Source: Aliishimia ponticola
GTDB taxonomy: Bacteria; Pseudomonadota; Alphaproteobacteria; Rhodobacterales; Rhodobacteraceae
Assembly (NCBI RefSeq): GCF_004803475.1
Contig: NZ_SRKY01000003.1
Span: 496,001-560,000 of the forward strand
DNA length: 64,000 nt
Direction of reading: 5' to 3'
Positions 26,994 to 35,589 of the stretch are shown here, piece after piece. Every line of letters starts with the position of its first letter. Position 1 is the stretch's first letter. The notes beneath the pieces are model-generated. The model saw only the letters and a list, made by a program, of their open reading frames with translations, had not been told where the DNA came from and did no database searches. A program made the position numbers and the translations under genes.

Positions 26994-28998
26994 AAGGCTG
27001 GGGCTGCGACTGCGCTTTGCGCTGTTTTTCGCAGCGCTGGGACTTGGCGGCGCGGCGCTGACCGCGCTGGGGCTCTGGGTCGGCTGGTCGCGTATCGGCG
27101 GGCCGGTCGATGGCTATGTCATCGGGGGGCTGATTGGCGGGTTTGGCATCATAGGGCTGGCCGCATGGATCGGTCTTCTGTTCGATGAGAACGTGGCCAA
27201 GCCGATCCTCGCCCTTGCGGCCGATCTGCACACACGGGCGCAATCGGATGTGCAGGCGCAGATTGATGTTGCACCCGCGCGCTATCTTGGGGCCTTGGCC
27301 CCGGCGGCCCAAGCCATCCACACGGAACTTGAGGCCGCGCGGAAAAGTCAGGCGCAGGCCTTTGCCGACAAAACCGCACGGATGGCCCGAGACAAAGCCT
27401 TGCTTGAGGCACTGCTGCGCGATCTGTCGCATGGGGTCGTCGTGCTGTCGCCCTCGCGCCACATCCTGCTGTTCAACGCGGCAGCGGCGCAGATCTTGGG
27501 TAAGGTGGGCCTGAACCGCCCGGCGGGCAGTTTCCTGCGGATGGACCCGGTGGAGGATGCGATCCAACGGCGCGGCGCGGCCAAAGATGCCGATGCCGCA
27601 CCGTTCCTGACCGTGACCGCGGATGGTGCGCGCATTCTGACGGGGGCGGTTTCCACCGTCATGGCGGGGGAAACACGGGTGGGCGACGTGGTGATGATCC
27701 ACGATTCCACCGAAGCGCTGCGCACCCATGCCGAGATCGAAAGCCTGCTGCGCGACACCATCGAAGAAGCGCGCCGCCCCGCCATGGCGATGGGGGCGCT
27801 GCTTGACGTGATCGAGATGGACCCGGATTCCGCACCCGTGATGACCGGTGCGCTGCGCGAAGAGGCCGAAAGGCTTTCGGCGCATCTGGCGCGGGTCTCG
27901 ACCCGGCGCGAGGCGCTCAATTCCGTACTTTGGCCGCTCAGCGATGTGGATGCGGGCGATATCATGGCTGCGGTCGCCGCGCGCCATCCCGGACTGACGG
28001 TCGAGGATTCGGATATGCGCCTGCATTGCGACGGCTTTGCGATCACGGCCATTCTGGACGCCGCCCTGCACCGGTTGGCGCAGACCCCCGAACGCGGCGA
28101 CTTCACGCTGCGGGTTCGGGGGCGCGATGCCAGCAAGCGGTTCTGCCTTGGCTGGACCGGGCCCGGCCTGTCGCAGGGCGATCTGGAAAATTGGCTCGAT
28201 GCGCCGATCTCGCCCGCTTATGGCCCCTACACCGCCCGCGACGCATTGGAGGCGCACCGCACCGACATGTGGGTCGGGCCGGGACAGGTGATCTTGCTGC
28301 CCATCCCGACCGGCACGGCAACGGCCCCCGGCGCCCCGACGCCGGATCGGGATTTCTACGATTTCGACCTGCCCGAAGGCGGCCGCGCTTTGGCGTGGCG
28401 CCCGCTTGGAGACCTTGCCTATGTGGTGTTTGACACAGAAACGACGGGGCTGGATACCGCGCGCGACGACGTGGTGCAGATCGCCGGGGTGCGCATGGTC
28501 GGACCGCGTATCCTGCAGGGCGAGGATTTCGATCAACTGGTCGATCCGGGCCGTCCGATCCCGCAAAGCTCCACCCAGATACACGGCATCACGCAAGAGA
28601 TGGTCGCCGATGCGCCCCGGTTCGACACCGTGGCCGGAACCTTCAGCACCTATGCCGAGGACGCCGTGCTGGTCGCGCATAACGCCAAGTTCGACATGGC
28701 CTTTCTGAACCGGATCGGCGGGTTCGATCACCCTGTGCTGTGCACCGGGCAGCTTTCGGCAGCGCTGTTCGATCATACGGATGATCACACCCTTGATGCG
28801 CTGGCCGAACGGTTTGGGATCGAGATCGCTGAAGACATGCGCCACACCGCCCTTGGCGATGCGCTGGCGACGGCGGAAATCTTCAAGCGGATGCTGCCGA
28901 TCCTCGCCGGTCGCGGCATCCGCACGCTGGAGGACGCGCTGCGCTTTCAGGGGCGTCTGGGGGGAAACGGGCGCGAAGCCGCCGGAGGACGGGCCTAA
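26986..28998 (+). CDS. DnaQ-like 3'-5' exonuclease fused to a membrane, degenerate histidine-kinase-like sensor
   Basis: This 670-residue protein has three parts. Residues 1-75 contain two membrane helices with a short HAMP-like linker. Residues 120-450 follow a histidine-kinase plan: a PAS-like domain, a helix pair in the dimerisation position that lacks a phospho-acceptor His (TIEEARRPAMAMGALL), and a weak ATPase-like domain without clear N or G boxes. Residues 478-655 are a complete DEDDh exonuclease: Asp483 and Glu485 in VVFDTETTGL, the middle Asp in VAHNAKFDMAFL, and HTALGDALATAEIF with the final His and Asp. The exonuclease appears active while the kinase appears dead. It overlaps the response-regulator gene by 8 bases (ATGCGTGA). 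DnaQ-like genes beside DUF294 and SSF-symporter genes recur in other proteobacteria as far as I recall, with role unsettled. Confidence 0.85.
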   Translation: MRERLGLRLRFALFFAALGLGGAALTALGLWVGWSRIGGPVDGYVIGGLIGGFGIIGLAAWIGLLFDENVAKPILALAADLHTRAQSDVQAQIDVAPARYLGALAPAAQAIHTELEAARKSQAQAFADKTARMARDKALLEALLRDLSHGVVVLSPSRHILLFNAAAAQILGKVGLNRPAGSFLRMDPVEDAIQRRGAAKDADAAPFLTVTADGARILTGAVSTVMAGETRVGDVVMIHDSTEALRTHAEIESLLRDTIEEARRPAMAMGALLDVIEMDPDSAPVMTGALREEAERLSAHLARVSTRREALNSVLWPLSDVDAGDIMAAVAARHPGLTVEDSDMRLHCDGFAITAILDAALHRLAQTPERGDFTLRVRGRDASKRFCLGWTGPGLSQGDLENWLDAPISPAYGPYTARDALEAHRTDMWVGPGQVILLPIPTGTATAPGAPTPDRDFYDFDLPEGGRALAWRPLGDLAYVVFDTETTGLDTARDDVVQIAGVRMVGPRILQGEDFDQLVDPGRPIPQSSTQIHGITQEMVADAPRFDTVAGTFSTYAEDAVLVAHNAKFDMAFLNRIGGFDHPVLCTGQLSAALFDHTDDHTLDALAERFGIEIAEDMRHTALGDALATAEIFKRMLPILAGRGIRTLEDALRFQGRLGGNGREAAGGRA

Positions 28999-30326
28999 AC
29001 CGCCGCGCCTGCGATCCGGCCCAACACCACGGCGCTGAGCAACCCGTTTCCGGACAAATATCCACTGTCGCCCGCGCCCGAGACACCGCAGGCCGCACCG
29101 CCCCCGGCAAACAGGTTCGGGATCGGCGTGCCATCCAACCCCAGCACCCGCGCGGTCTGATCGACCTCCAGCCCGCCTTGGGTGTGAAACAGTGCGCCGG
29201 TGACGCGCGCACCGCAGTAAGGCGAGGTCAGCGGCGGCGATCCGAAACGGCGGCCATATCCGTCGGTGCCGTCTTGCGGGATGTCGGCCAGGGTCTGGGC
29301 CAGCGCCTCTGCCGGCAGGTGCAACTGCGCGGCCAGATCTTCGATGCTGTCCGCTGTCTTGATCGCGCCTTGCGCCTCGGCCCGTTTGAAATCCTCAAAC
29401 TGGCGGGCAATATCCGCGATGCGGCTATCGAAGATGGTGAACACCTCACCGCCCGGCTGGGCCAGCACCGCGCGCGCGGCTTCCGAATAGCCCTGCGCCT
29501 CGTTCCAGAAGCGCCGCCCGTCCCGGTTCACCTGCACGCCGCCTTCGGTAATGGTGGCCCATGTGATCAGTATGCCATGCGGATGCGCCACGTTGCCGTG
29601 CCCCTGAAACGCGCCCATGTGCCGTGTCTGCGCGCCGATCTGCGCGCCCCATTGCACCGCCTCGCCGCGATTGCCGTCATGGCCGAACCATAGCGCGTCC
29701 GCGATTTGGGGCATGTGCTGTGCAACCAGATCACGGTTTCCGCCAAACCCGTTGCAGGCAAGGATCAGCCGTGTGCAGCCGATCTGTTCCACCGCCCCGT
29801 CCGGACAGGCCAGCGCAACGCCGCAGACCTGCGACCGGTCTGGCGTGACATAAAGCTGCTCTGCCCGGCGTTCGCAAACGATGTCGATGCCTTCTGCCTC
29901 GCAAACCGCGCGCAAGGCGTCGATCAGTTCCGCGCCCGACCGGCTGGGCAGGCCATGCATCCGGCGGCGCGCATGGCCGGGATAGTCGAAATCGGTCACG
30001 ACCGAAAAAGGCAGCCCGAACCGATCCGCCAGCCAGTCGATCACACCGCCCGCATTCCGCGCCAGCAGGTCCACCAAAGCCGGATCGTTCTGCCCCTGCG
30101 CCTTTGCCTGAATGTCGGCGGCGAACAATTCGGGCGTGTCCTCGATCCCGGCGGCGCGCTGCATCCGGGATCCGGCAGCGGGGATCAACCCCGCCGACAG
30201 CGCGGTCGACCCGGAGGGAACTGCATCGGCCTCGACGACCAGCACCTCGCGCCCGGATTCCCTGGCGGACAGCGCCGCGACAAGGCCGCAGGCCCCTGCC
30301 CCGATGATCAGGGTATCGATGTCCAT
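28995..30326 (-). CDS. fumarate-reductase/tricarballylate-dehydrogenase-like FAD oxidoreductase
   Basis: From the chosen ATG the protein has 443 residues. The FAD-binding N-terminus reads DTLIIGAGACGLVAALSA, followed by VEADAVPSGSTALSAG. The C-terminus has GGLEVDQTARVLGLDGTPIPNLFAGGGAACGVSG, the signature of the fumarate reductase/KstD/tricarballylate dehydrogenase superfamily. Members introduce or remove a carbon-carbon double bond next to a carboxylate or ketone. It is the last gene of the left arm of the catabolic locus, 28 bases after the lyase stop. An ATG 16 codons upstream, inside the lyase gene, is an alternative start. In this setting it may desaturate a succinate-type intermediate, but that is inference. 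Its stop overlaps the stop of the opposing exonuclease gene. Confidence 0.82.
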   Translation of the reverse strand: MDIDTLIIGAGACGLVAALSARESGREVLVVEADAVPSGSTALSAGLIPAAGSRMQRAAGIEDTPELFAADIQAKAQGQNDPALVDLLARNAGGVIDWLADRFGLPFSVVTDFDYPGHARRRMHGLPSRSGAELIDALRAVCEAEGIDIVCERRAEQLYVTPDRSQVCGVALACPDGAVEQIGCTRLILACNGFGGNRDLVAQHMPQIADALWFGHDGNRGEAVQWGAQIGAQTRHMGAFQGHGNVAHPHGILITWATITEGGVQVNRDGRRFWNEAQGYSEAARAVLAQPGGEVFTIFDSRIADIARQFEDFKRAEAQGAIKTADSIEDLAAQLHLPAEALAQTLADIPQDGTDGYGRRFGSPPLTSPYCGARVTGALFHTQGGLEVDQTARVLGLDGTPIPNLFAGGGAACGVSGAGDSGYLSGNGLLSAVVLGRIAGAAV

Positions 30327-30354
30327 GTCGAAATGCTCTGGCGGCGCGGTGACG

Positions 30355-31221
30355 CTATTTTTCCTTGCGGTCATAGCGCGCGCCCCGGTCCAGCATATCT
30401 TGCGTTCCGATCACCGAATTGAGCCCGGCAAAGTCGAACATCCGATCCGCGAAGGGCTTGTTGGAGCCATTCTCCGCGAGGCTTTGGTAATAATCCTGCG
30501 CTGTTCGCGCCAAGGCCCGCACAATGCCGCCGGGAAAGATCACGACGGAAAAGCCCAAATGCTCCAGATCGCCCGCGCCGGTGATCGGCGTTGCGCCCCC
30601 TTCGACCATATTGGCCAGAAGCGGAACGCGGCCCGCAAAGGTCTTTGCCACATCCTCAAGCTGCGCACGGTCCTGCGGCGCCTCGACGAACAGCACATCG
30701 GCCCCCGCTTCCAGATAGGCCCCCGCCCGGTCAATCGCGGCGGTGAACCCTTCGACGGCGATGGCGTCGGTCCGGGCGACGATCAGCGTTTCGTCACTGG
30801 CGCGCGCATCGGCCATCGCACTGATCTTGCCGACCATTTCGGTCGCCGGGATCAGGGACTTGTCCGCCAGATGGCCGCAGCGCTTGGGATAGGTCTGGTC
30901 CTCTATCTGAAGGGCGGATGCGCCGGCGCGTTCATATTGGCGCATTGTGCGCTGCGCGTTCAGCGCGTTGCCAAAGCCGGTATCGGCGTCGATGATGACT
31001 GGCAGCGCTGTGCGATCCGCGATCAGGGCCATCGTGTCGGCCATTTCCGACGCCGTGGTCAGCCCGATATCGGGACGGCCCAGCCGGGTATAGGCCACGG
31101 CGGCCCCGCTGAGATACAGCGCCTCGAAGCCTGCAGCCTCGGCCAGTGAGGCGGTCAACCCGTCATAGACGCCGGGCGCGACGACGATCTTATCGCCTTG
31201 CAATCGTGTTTTCAGGCTCAT
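30355..31221 (-). CDS. isocitrate lyase/PEP mutase-family lyase (2-methylisocitrate/dimethylmalate-lyase-like)
   Basis: A 288-residue TIM-barrel enzyme of the ICL/PEPM superfamily. VIIDADTGFGN supplies the metal-binding Asp, and EDQTYPKRCGH contains Cys115 of the KRCGH loop. This loop marks the carbon-carbon lyases (isocitrate, methylisocitrate, dimethylmalate) and is absent from PEP mutase. It then follows the PrpB pattern (VARTDAIAVEGFTAAIDRA, ANMVEGGATP). The expected reaction is retro-aldol cleavage of a substituted malate or isocitrate to a 2-oxo acid (pyruvate or glyoxylate) and a carboxylate. Translation is coupled to the upstream hydrolase by ATGA. With the LeuCD-like hydratase of the same locus it mirrors the dimethylmalate dehydratase/lyase pair of nicotinate-fermenting Eubacterium barkeri. 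Confidence 0.88.
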   Translation of the reverse strand: MSLKTRLQGDKIVVAPGVYDGLTASLAEAAGFEALYLSGAAVAYTRLGRPDIGLTTASEMADTMALIADRTALPVIIDADTGFGNALNAQRTMRQYERAGASALQIEDQTYPKRCGHLADKSLIPATEMVGKISAMADARASDETLIVARTDAIAVEGFTAAIDRAGAYLEAGADVLFVEAPQDRAQLEDVAKTFAGRVPLLANMVEGGATPITGAGDLEHLGFSVVIFPGGIVRALARTAQDYYQSLAENGSNKPFADRMFDFAGLNSVIGTQDMLDRGARYDRKEK

Positions 31222-31838
31222 GCCGTTCCCTCAAGCCAGGCCAGCGTTTCGGCGCATGTCCGTTGCTGCGTTACCGTGCCAAGCGACAGGATCGTGGCAT
31301 CATGCACATCGGCACGGAACGCGGCGCAGCCATCTGTCAGCATGACGGTCTCGATATTGCGCAGATGCGCGTCGCGCAAGGTCGAGGCGACACCGCCATT
31401 GGTGACGATCCCGCCGACGATCAGATGGTCAATGCCCACTGCACGCATCAGGTATTCAAGCCGGGTCTGATAGAAGGCGGAATAGGCGACCTTTTCCACC
31501 ACGAAATCAGCCGGTTGCAGGATATCGACCAGAGTATGCCCGAACCCGCCCGGCGCGAAGTCGCCCTTGGTCAGAAAGGGGCGCAGCTGTTTCAGATGCG
31601 GCGCGATCAGCGGGGTGCCGTCCTTGTCGGGCACCAGCGTGAACTGGGCTGAGAAATAGCGTCCCCCCTTCGCCTGCAAGGCCCGCGCGATGGGTGCAAT
31701 GCGCGCCGGCAGCGCCGCGATGCTGTCGGCCGATTGCCCGGCGCGGCCATATGCGCCGTCGGGGTGCAGGAAGTCGTTCTGCAGATCTATGGTCAGCAGC
31801 GCAGTGCGCGCCGGATCCCATGTGGCTGGATCGCTCAT
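31218..31838 (-). CDS. isochorismatase-fold hydrolase lacking the usual catalytic Cys
   Basis: A 206-residue isochorismatase-like hydrolase. Asp18 (LLTIDLQNDF) and Lys116 (VVEKVAYSAF) of the family triad are present. The cysteine loop reads IVTNGGVAST, so the nucleophile position (Gly149) is not Cys. The codons there are clear GGC GGT, so this is not a frame error. Amidases of the fold (nicotinamidase, N-carbamoylsarcosine amidase) need that Cys. True isochorismatases such as PhzD lack it and cleave a vinyl ether instead. The protein may therefore use non-amidase chemistry or be a structural partner of HyuAB. It is ATGA-coupled to both neighbours. Confidence 0.85.
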   Translation of the reverse strand: MSDPATWDPARTALLTIDLQNDFLHPDGAYGRAGQSADSIAALPARIAPIARALQAKGGRYFSAQFTLVPDKDGTPLIAPHLKQLRPFLTKGDFAPGGFGHTLVDILQPADFVVEKVAYSAFYQTRLEYLMRAVGIDHLIVGGIVTNGGVASTLRDAHLRNIETVMLTDGCAAFRADVHDATILSLGTVTQQRTCAETLAWLEGTA

Positions 31839-33898
31839 GTCGCCTCCTCCAAAGGTTCGATGATAGTGTTGCCGTAGCGGTCGACACGGCCTTGCAGATG
31901 CGGTTCGATCAACACGGTTGTATCGGGCTGCGTCAGGATCGCCGGGCCCTTGATCACCGTGCCCACGGGCAACGACAACCTGTCATAGATCGCAGTTTCA
32001 AACCACTGGTCGGCGAAATGCACCTGCCGTGTGGAGATCGGCGCAACCTTGGTGTCGCCTTGTGGGGCCAGTGTCGCAAGATCGAATTTGGGCCGCTTGC
32101 CTGTCACCGCGCTGCGCAGGTTCAAAAGCCGGCGCACGCCGCCCGGCAGCAGCCTGCCGAATGTCGCCTCATAGGCGGTATCGAACGCCGCTTCGATGTC
32201 CGCACGGGTCGGCTGCGCGACCTGTCCATCGGTGACCGTAACGCCAAGCGGGACAGACACCGTATGCGTCTGCCCGACATAGGCCATGTCGAGTTCGAAT
32301 TGCAGCTCGCGCGCGTCGAACCGTGTCCGCGCCGCGTCCAGAAGGGCCATGCCCTGATCCGCATGAGACTGCATGAACCCCGCCAGCGCGGCCTCATCCA
32401 GTTGATCCACCAGCACATTGATCGTTTGCACGAAATCCTGCCGCATATCGGCAATCACGCAGCCCATGGCCGAGGTCACACCGGGGTAACGCGGGATGAT
32501 CGCGCGAGCGATACCGGTTTCGGCCAGCATGGCCCCGGTATGCAGCGCACCGCCGCCCCCGAACGGCATGAAGGCGAAGTTCTTGGGATCGAAGCCGCGC
32601 TCGATACTCACCAGCCGGATCGCCCCGGCCATGCGCGAATTGGCGACACGCAGGATGGCTTCTGCGGCCTCCACCGTGCCAAGGCCAAGCGGCGCACCGA
32701 TATGGGTGTCGATCGCGCGCGCGGCCGCGTCCACGTCCAACCGATCCAGCTTGCCGCCAATCGGGTTGTCGGCATCGATCCGGCCCAGCACGATATTCGC
32801 ATCCGTCACCGTTGGCCGATCATTGCCCAGACCATAGGCCACAGGGCCGGGATTGCTGCCCGCGCTTTCCGGGCCGATATTCAGCAAGCCGCCCTTGTCG
32901 ACCCACGCGATGGAACCGCCACCGGCACCGATTGTCGTGATCTCGATCATCGGGGTGCGCACGACCATCCCGAAATCGATGGAGGTCTGCGGCGACAGCA
33001 TCGACTGCCCTTCGGAGATCAGCGAAACATCGAAACTGGTACCCCCCATATCGCCGGTGATGACATTGTCGAACCCTGCCGAGCCCGCGATATAGCCCGC
33101 CGCGATCACGCCTGCCGCCGGGCCGGACAGCGCGGTGCGCACCGGAAGTCGGCAGGCCGTGTCCACCGCCATCACGCCGCCATTGGACTGCACGATCATG
33201 AACTCGCCGTCGAAGCCGCCATTGCGCAGCGCGGTTTCCAGCCGCCCCAGATAGCCGGACACTTCAGGCTGGAGATAGGCGTTGAGCGCCGTGGTCGAGA
33301 AACGTTCGAATTCGCGAATTTCCGGCAGGATTTCGGAAGAGGCGGAGACATGTTCATTCGGCCAGATTTCCCGCAGGGCAGCGACCGCTGCGGCCTCGTT
33401 TTCCGGGTTCGCATAGGCGTTGGCGAAAAGGACGGCGACCGCTGCACAGCCCTGATCCAGAAGCTGCCGCGCCGCAGCGCGCACGGCGTCCAGATCGACC
33501 TGCGTGCGGATCGTGCCATCGGCCAGCGTGCGTTCGGGCACCTCCAGCCGGTCGCGGCGATCTGCCACCGGCTCAAAGTCGCCGCGCAGCCCCCATGTCC
33601 GGGGCCGGTCGCGGCGGCGCATTTCAAGCACGTCGCGCAGGCCTTGAGTACAGATCACGCCGGTTTTCGCGCCCTTGCGTTCCAGTAGCGCATTGGTGCC
33701 GGCGGTGGTGCCATGCACCACGACCGAGATTTCCGACATGTCCGCGACCTCGCGCCCGATCCCGTCCAGGAAGCCGCCCGATTGGTCCGGCCGCGTAGTT
33801 GGCACTTTCGCGACAGAGGCCGTCCCATCCGCTTCGTTCAGAACAAAGACATCCGTGAAAGTGCCGCCAACGTCCACTCCGATCATGCGATTGCTCAT
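31835..33898 (-). CDS. hyuA: hydantoinase/oxoprolinase family, subunit A (ATPase)
   Basis: A 687-residue protein. The chosen ATG gives the family N-terminus SNRMIGVDVGGTFTDVFVL, an actin/Hsp70-like ATP-binding loop, and overlaps the HyuB stop as ATGA. An upstream in-frame ATG would run about 200 bases into HyuB. Further motifs are VVHGTTAGTNALLERKG, the VITGDMGGTSFDVSLI phosphate loop and VDKGGLLNIGPESAGSNPGP. The family includes N-methylhydantoinase A, 5-oxoprolinase, caprolactamase and the acetone/acetophenone carboxylases. The shared chemistry is ATP-dependent phosphorylation of an amide or enol oxygen. Paired with HyuB, it most likely opens a cyclic amide or imide with ATP. The substrate is not known. 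Confidence 0.9.
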   Translation of the reverse strand: MSNRMIGVDVGGTFTDVFVLNEADGTASVAKVPTTRPDQSGGFLDGIGREVADMSEISVVVHGTTAGTNALLERKGAKTGVICTQGLRDVLEMRRRDRPRTWGLRGDFEPVADRRDRLEVPERTLADGTIRTQVDLDAVRAAARQLLDQGCAAVAVLFANAYANPENEAAAVAALREIWPNEHVSASSEILPEIREFERFSTTALNAYLQPEVSGYLGRLETALRNGGFDGEFMIVQSNGGVMAVDTACRLPVRTALSGPAAGVIAAGYIAGSAGFDNVITGDMGGTSFDVSLISEGQSMLSPQTSIDFGMVVRTPMIEITTIGAGGGSIAWVDKGGLLNIGPESAGSNPGPVAYGLGNDRPTVTDANIVLGRIDADNPIGGKLDRLDVDAAARAIDTHIGAPLGLGTVEAAEAILRVANSRMAGAIRLVSIERGFDPKNFAFMPFGGGGALHTGAMLAETGIARAIIPRYPGVTSAMGCVIADMRQDFVQTINVLVDQLDEAALAGFMQSHADQGMALLDAARTRFDARELQFELDMAYVGQTHTVSVPLGVTVTDGQVAQPTRADIEAAFDTAYEATFGRLLPGGVRRLLNLRSAVTGKRPKFDLATLAPQGDTKVAPISTRQVHFADQWFETAIYDRLSLPVGTVIKGPAILTQPDTTVLIEPHLQGRVDRYGNTIIEPLEEAT

Positions 33899-35589
33899 TG
33901 CGCGATCTCCCGCCATGCTGGCCCGTATGTTGAATCTGCGATCTCGGCGCTCACGACACCGCGTGCGACATCGCGGGCCACGGCTTCTGGCGCGCGCCCT
34001 TGCGCCGGGCCGTAGCCGCCCCCGCCCGGCGTTTCGAGCCGCACCGCCTGCCCCTGCGCCAGTTCGATCCCGCGCATCTTGGAGGCGAGCGGCGGCGTGT
34101 GCCAACCATCCGCCTGTTCATAAGAAAACGTGTTGAGCGCGGCATCCCCTCCCTCTGCAATCCCCTTTGGCGCAAATCGTCCCCGTTCCCCGAACAAGAA
34201 GGCCTCTGCACCGTTTTCTTCAAGGACTTCAATTTCATAGATCGCGCCAAGCCCGCCGCGATGCGTGCCGCTTCCGGCGCTGTCGGGGCGCAGCGCCCAT
34301 TGCCGGAACATCACCGGATAGGCGGCTTCCAGGATCTCCATCGGGGGGATGGTCGCGGTCGAAATCGGCGCGTTGCCATGGTTCAGACCGTCACACTCAA
34401 TGGATGCGCCATGGCCACCGCCATAGAAGCTGAACATCACCCAAGGCTGGCCGTTGCTGCGCTTGCCCGCGATAGAAAGCGCGTTGATCGTGCCATATGC
34501 GTTGGCCACCACGCGGTCGGGCACGGCCTGCGCGAAGGCTGAAAAGATCACGTCGATCATCCGCAAAATCGTTTCGGTGTAGCCGCCCGTAGGCGCGGGG
34601 AACGCGGCTGACAGCAGGCTGCCTTCGGGCACGATCACCTCGATCGGACGCATCACGCCTGCATTGGCGGGCAAGCTGGGAAAGACATGCTTGATCGCCA
34701 CATAGGCTGTTGCCACCGTGGTCGGCAGGGCGATGTTGACGGGACCGGCGCATTGCGGCGCGGAGCCCGTGAAATCAAGCGTGATCGCATCGCCCTGAAT
34801 TTCGAGAGCCAGATTGATCTTGAGCGGCGCATCGGTGATCCCGTCATTGTCGAGGAAATCATGCGCCTCCCACCGGCCATTGGGCAGGGCTTCGACCTCT
34901 GACCGCATCAGTGCTTCGGCCCGGTGTCCCAGCGCCTCAAGCGCGGCGGCAACAGTATCCGCACCGTAATCGTCCAGCAATTCGTCCATCCGCTTCACGC
35001 CCAGATCAAGCGCACCAAGCTGGCCGTTCAAATCGCCCATCGCCGATTGCGGCAGGCGCGTGTTGCGCATCAGAATGTCGATAATATCCTGATTTATGTG
35101 GCCTTTCCGCGCCAGCTTGACCGGCGGCAGGTTGAACGCCTCTTGGAACACATCCGTGGCGGCGGGATTGTAGTTGCCCGGCACCGCGCCGCCCACGTCA
35201 TGCCAGTGCCCCACCGACGCGAGATAGCAGAACAAGGCGCCATCGCGGAAATACGGCCGTACCAGGCGCATATCCGACAGGTGCGTGCCGCCGATATGCG
35301 CGTCATTGAAGATGTAGATATCGCCATCCTCAAGATCGCCATCCTTGGCCGCTTTTTCGATCACGGCCTTCACCGCAAAGGACATCACGCCGACAAAGAT
35401 CGGCAGACCGGACTTGCCCTGCACCAAGGTATCGCCGGTCGCAGCGTGATAAAGGCCATGGCTGGCATCATGCGCCTCGGCGATGATCGGGTTGAACGCC
35501 GCACGGAACAGCGTGGCGTCCATTTCATCTGCGATTTGCTCCATGCGCCCTGCCAAGACGGACAGGGTGATCGGGTCGATATCGCTCAT
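33895..35589 (-). CDS. hyuB: hydantoinase/oxoprolinase family, subunit B
   Basis: This 564-residue protein has the length of HyuB-type subunits. Motifs include DPITLSVLAGRMEQIADEM at the N-terminus, SHGLYHAATGDTLVQ, the metal-site region DIYIFNDAHIGGTHLSDMRLVRP with GHWHDVGGAVPGN, and the C-terminal RLETPGGGGYGPAQ. HyuB holds the hydrolytic metal centre and acts with HyuA. It is ATGA-coupled to the tautomerase-SnoaL gene before it and to HyuA after it. Strict coupling suggests equal amounts of both subunits. As for HyuA, amide or imide ring opening is favoured over carboxylation because no gamma subunit of acetone-carboxylase type is present. Confidence 0.9.
   Translation of the reverse strand: MSDIDPITLSVLAGRMEQIADEMDATLFRAAFNPIIAEAHDASHGLYHAATGDTLVQGKSGLPIFVGVMSFAVKAVIEKAAKDGDLEDGDIYIFNDAHIGGTHLSDMRLVRPYFRDGALFCYLASVGHWHDVGGAVPGNYNPAATDVFQEAFNLPPVKLARKGHINQDIIDILMRNTRLPQSAMGDLNGQLGALDLGVKRMDELLDDYGADTVAAALEALGHRAEALMRSEVEALPNGRWEAHDFLDNDGITDAPLKINLALEIQGDAITLDFTGSAPQCAGPVNIALPTTVATAYVAIKHVFPSLPANAGVMRPIEVIVPEGSLLSAAFPAPTGGYTETILRMIDVIFSAFAQAVPDRVVANAYGTINALSIAGKRSNGQPWVMFSFYGGGHGASIECDGLNHGNAPISTATIPPMEILEAAYPVMFRQWALRPDSAGSGTHRGGLGAIYEIEVLEENGAEAFLFGERGRFAPKGIAEGGDAALNTFSYEQADGWHTPPLASKMRGIELAQGQAVRLETPGGGGYGPAQGRAPEAVARDVARGVVSAEIADSTYGPAWREIAQ

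Noticed and set aside
26767-28845. A 692-codon minus-strand open frame opposite the exonuclease fusion
   Set aside because: No motif, no ribosome site, and the opposite strand encodes a clear DEDDh nuclease.
31694-33688. A 664-codon plus-strand open frame opposite HyuA
   Set aside because: Shadow of the HyuA gene; translation lacks any recognisable domain.
33899-34105. Possible 69-codon N-terminal extension of HyuA
   Set aside because: It lies inside HyuB in another frame, is Arg/Ala-rich, and precedes the normal DVGGTFTD start that is ATGA-coupled to HyuB.
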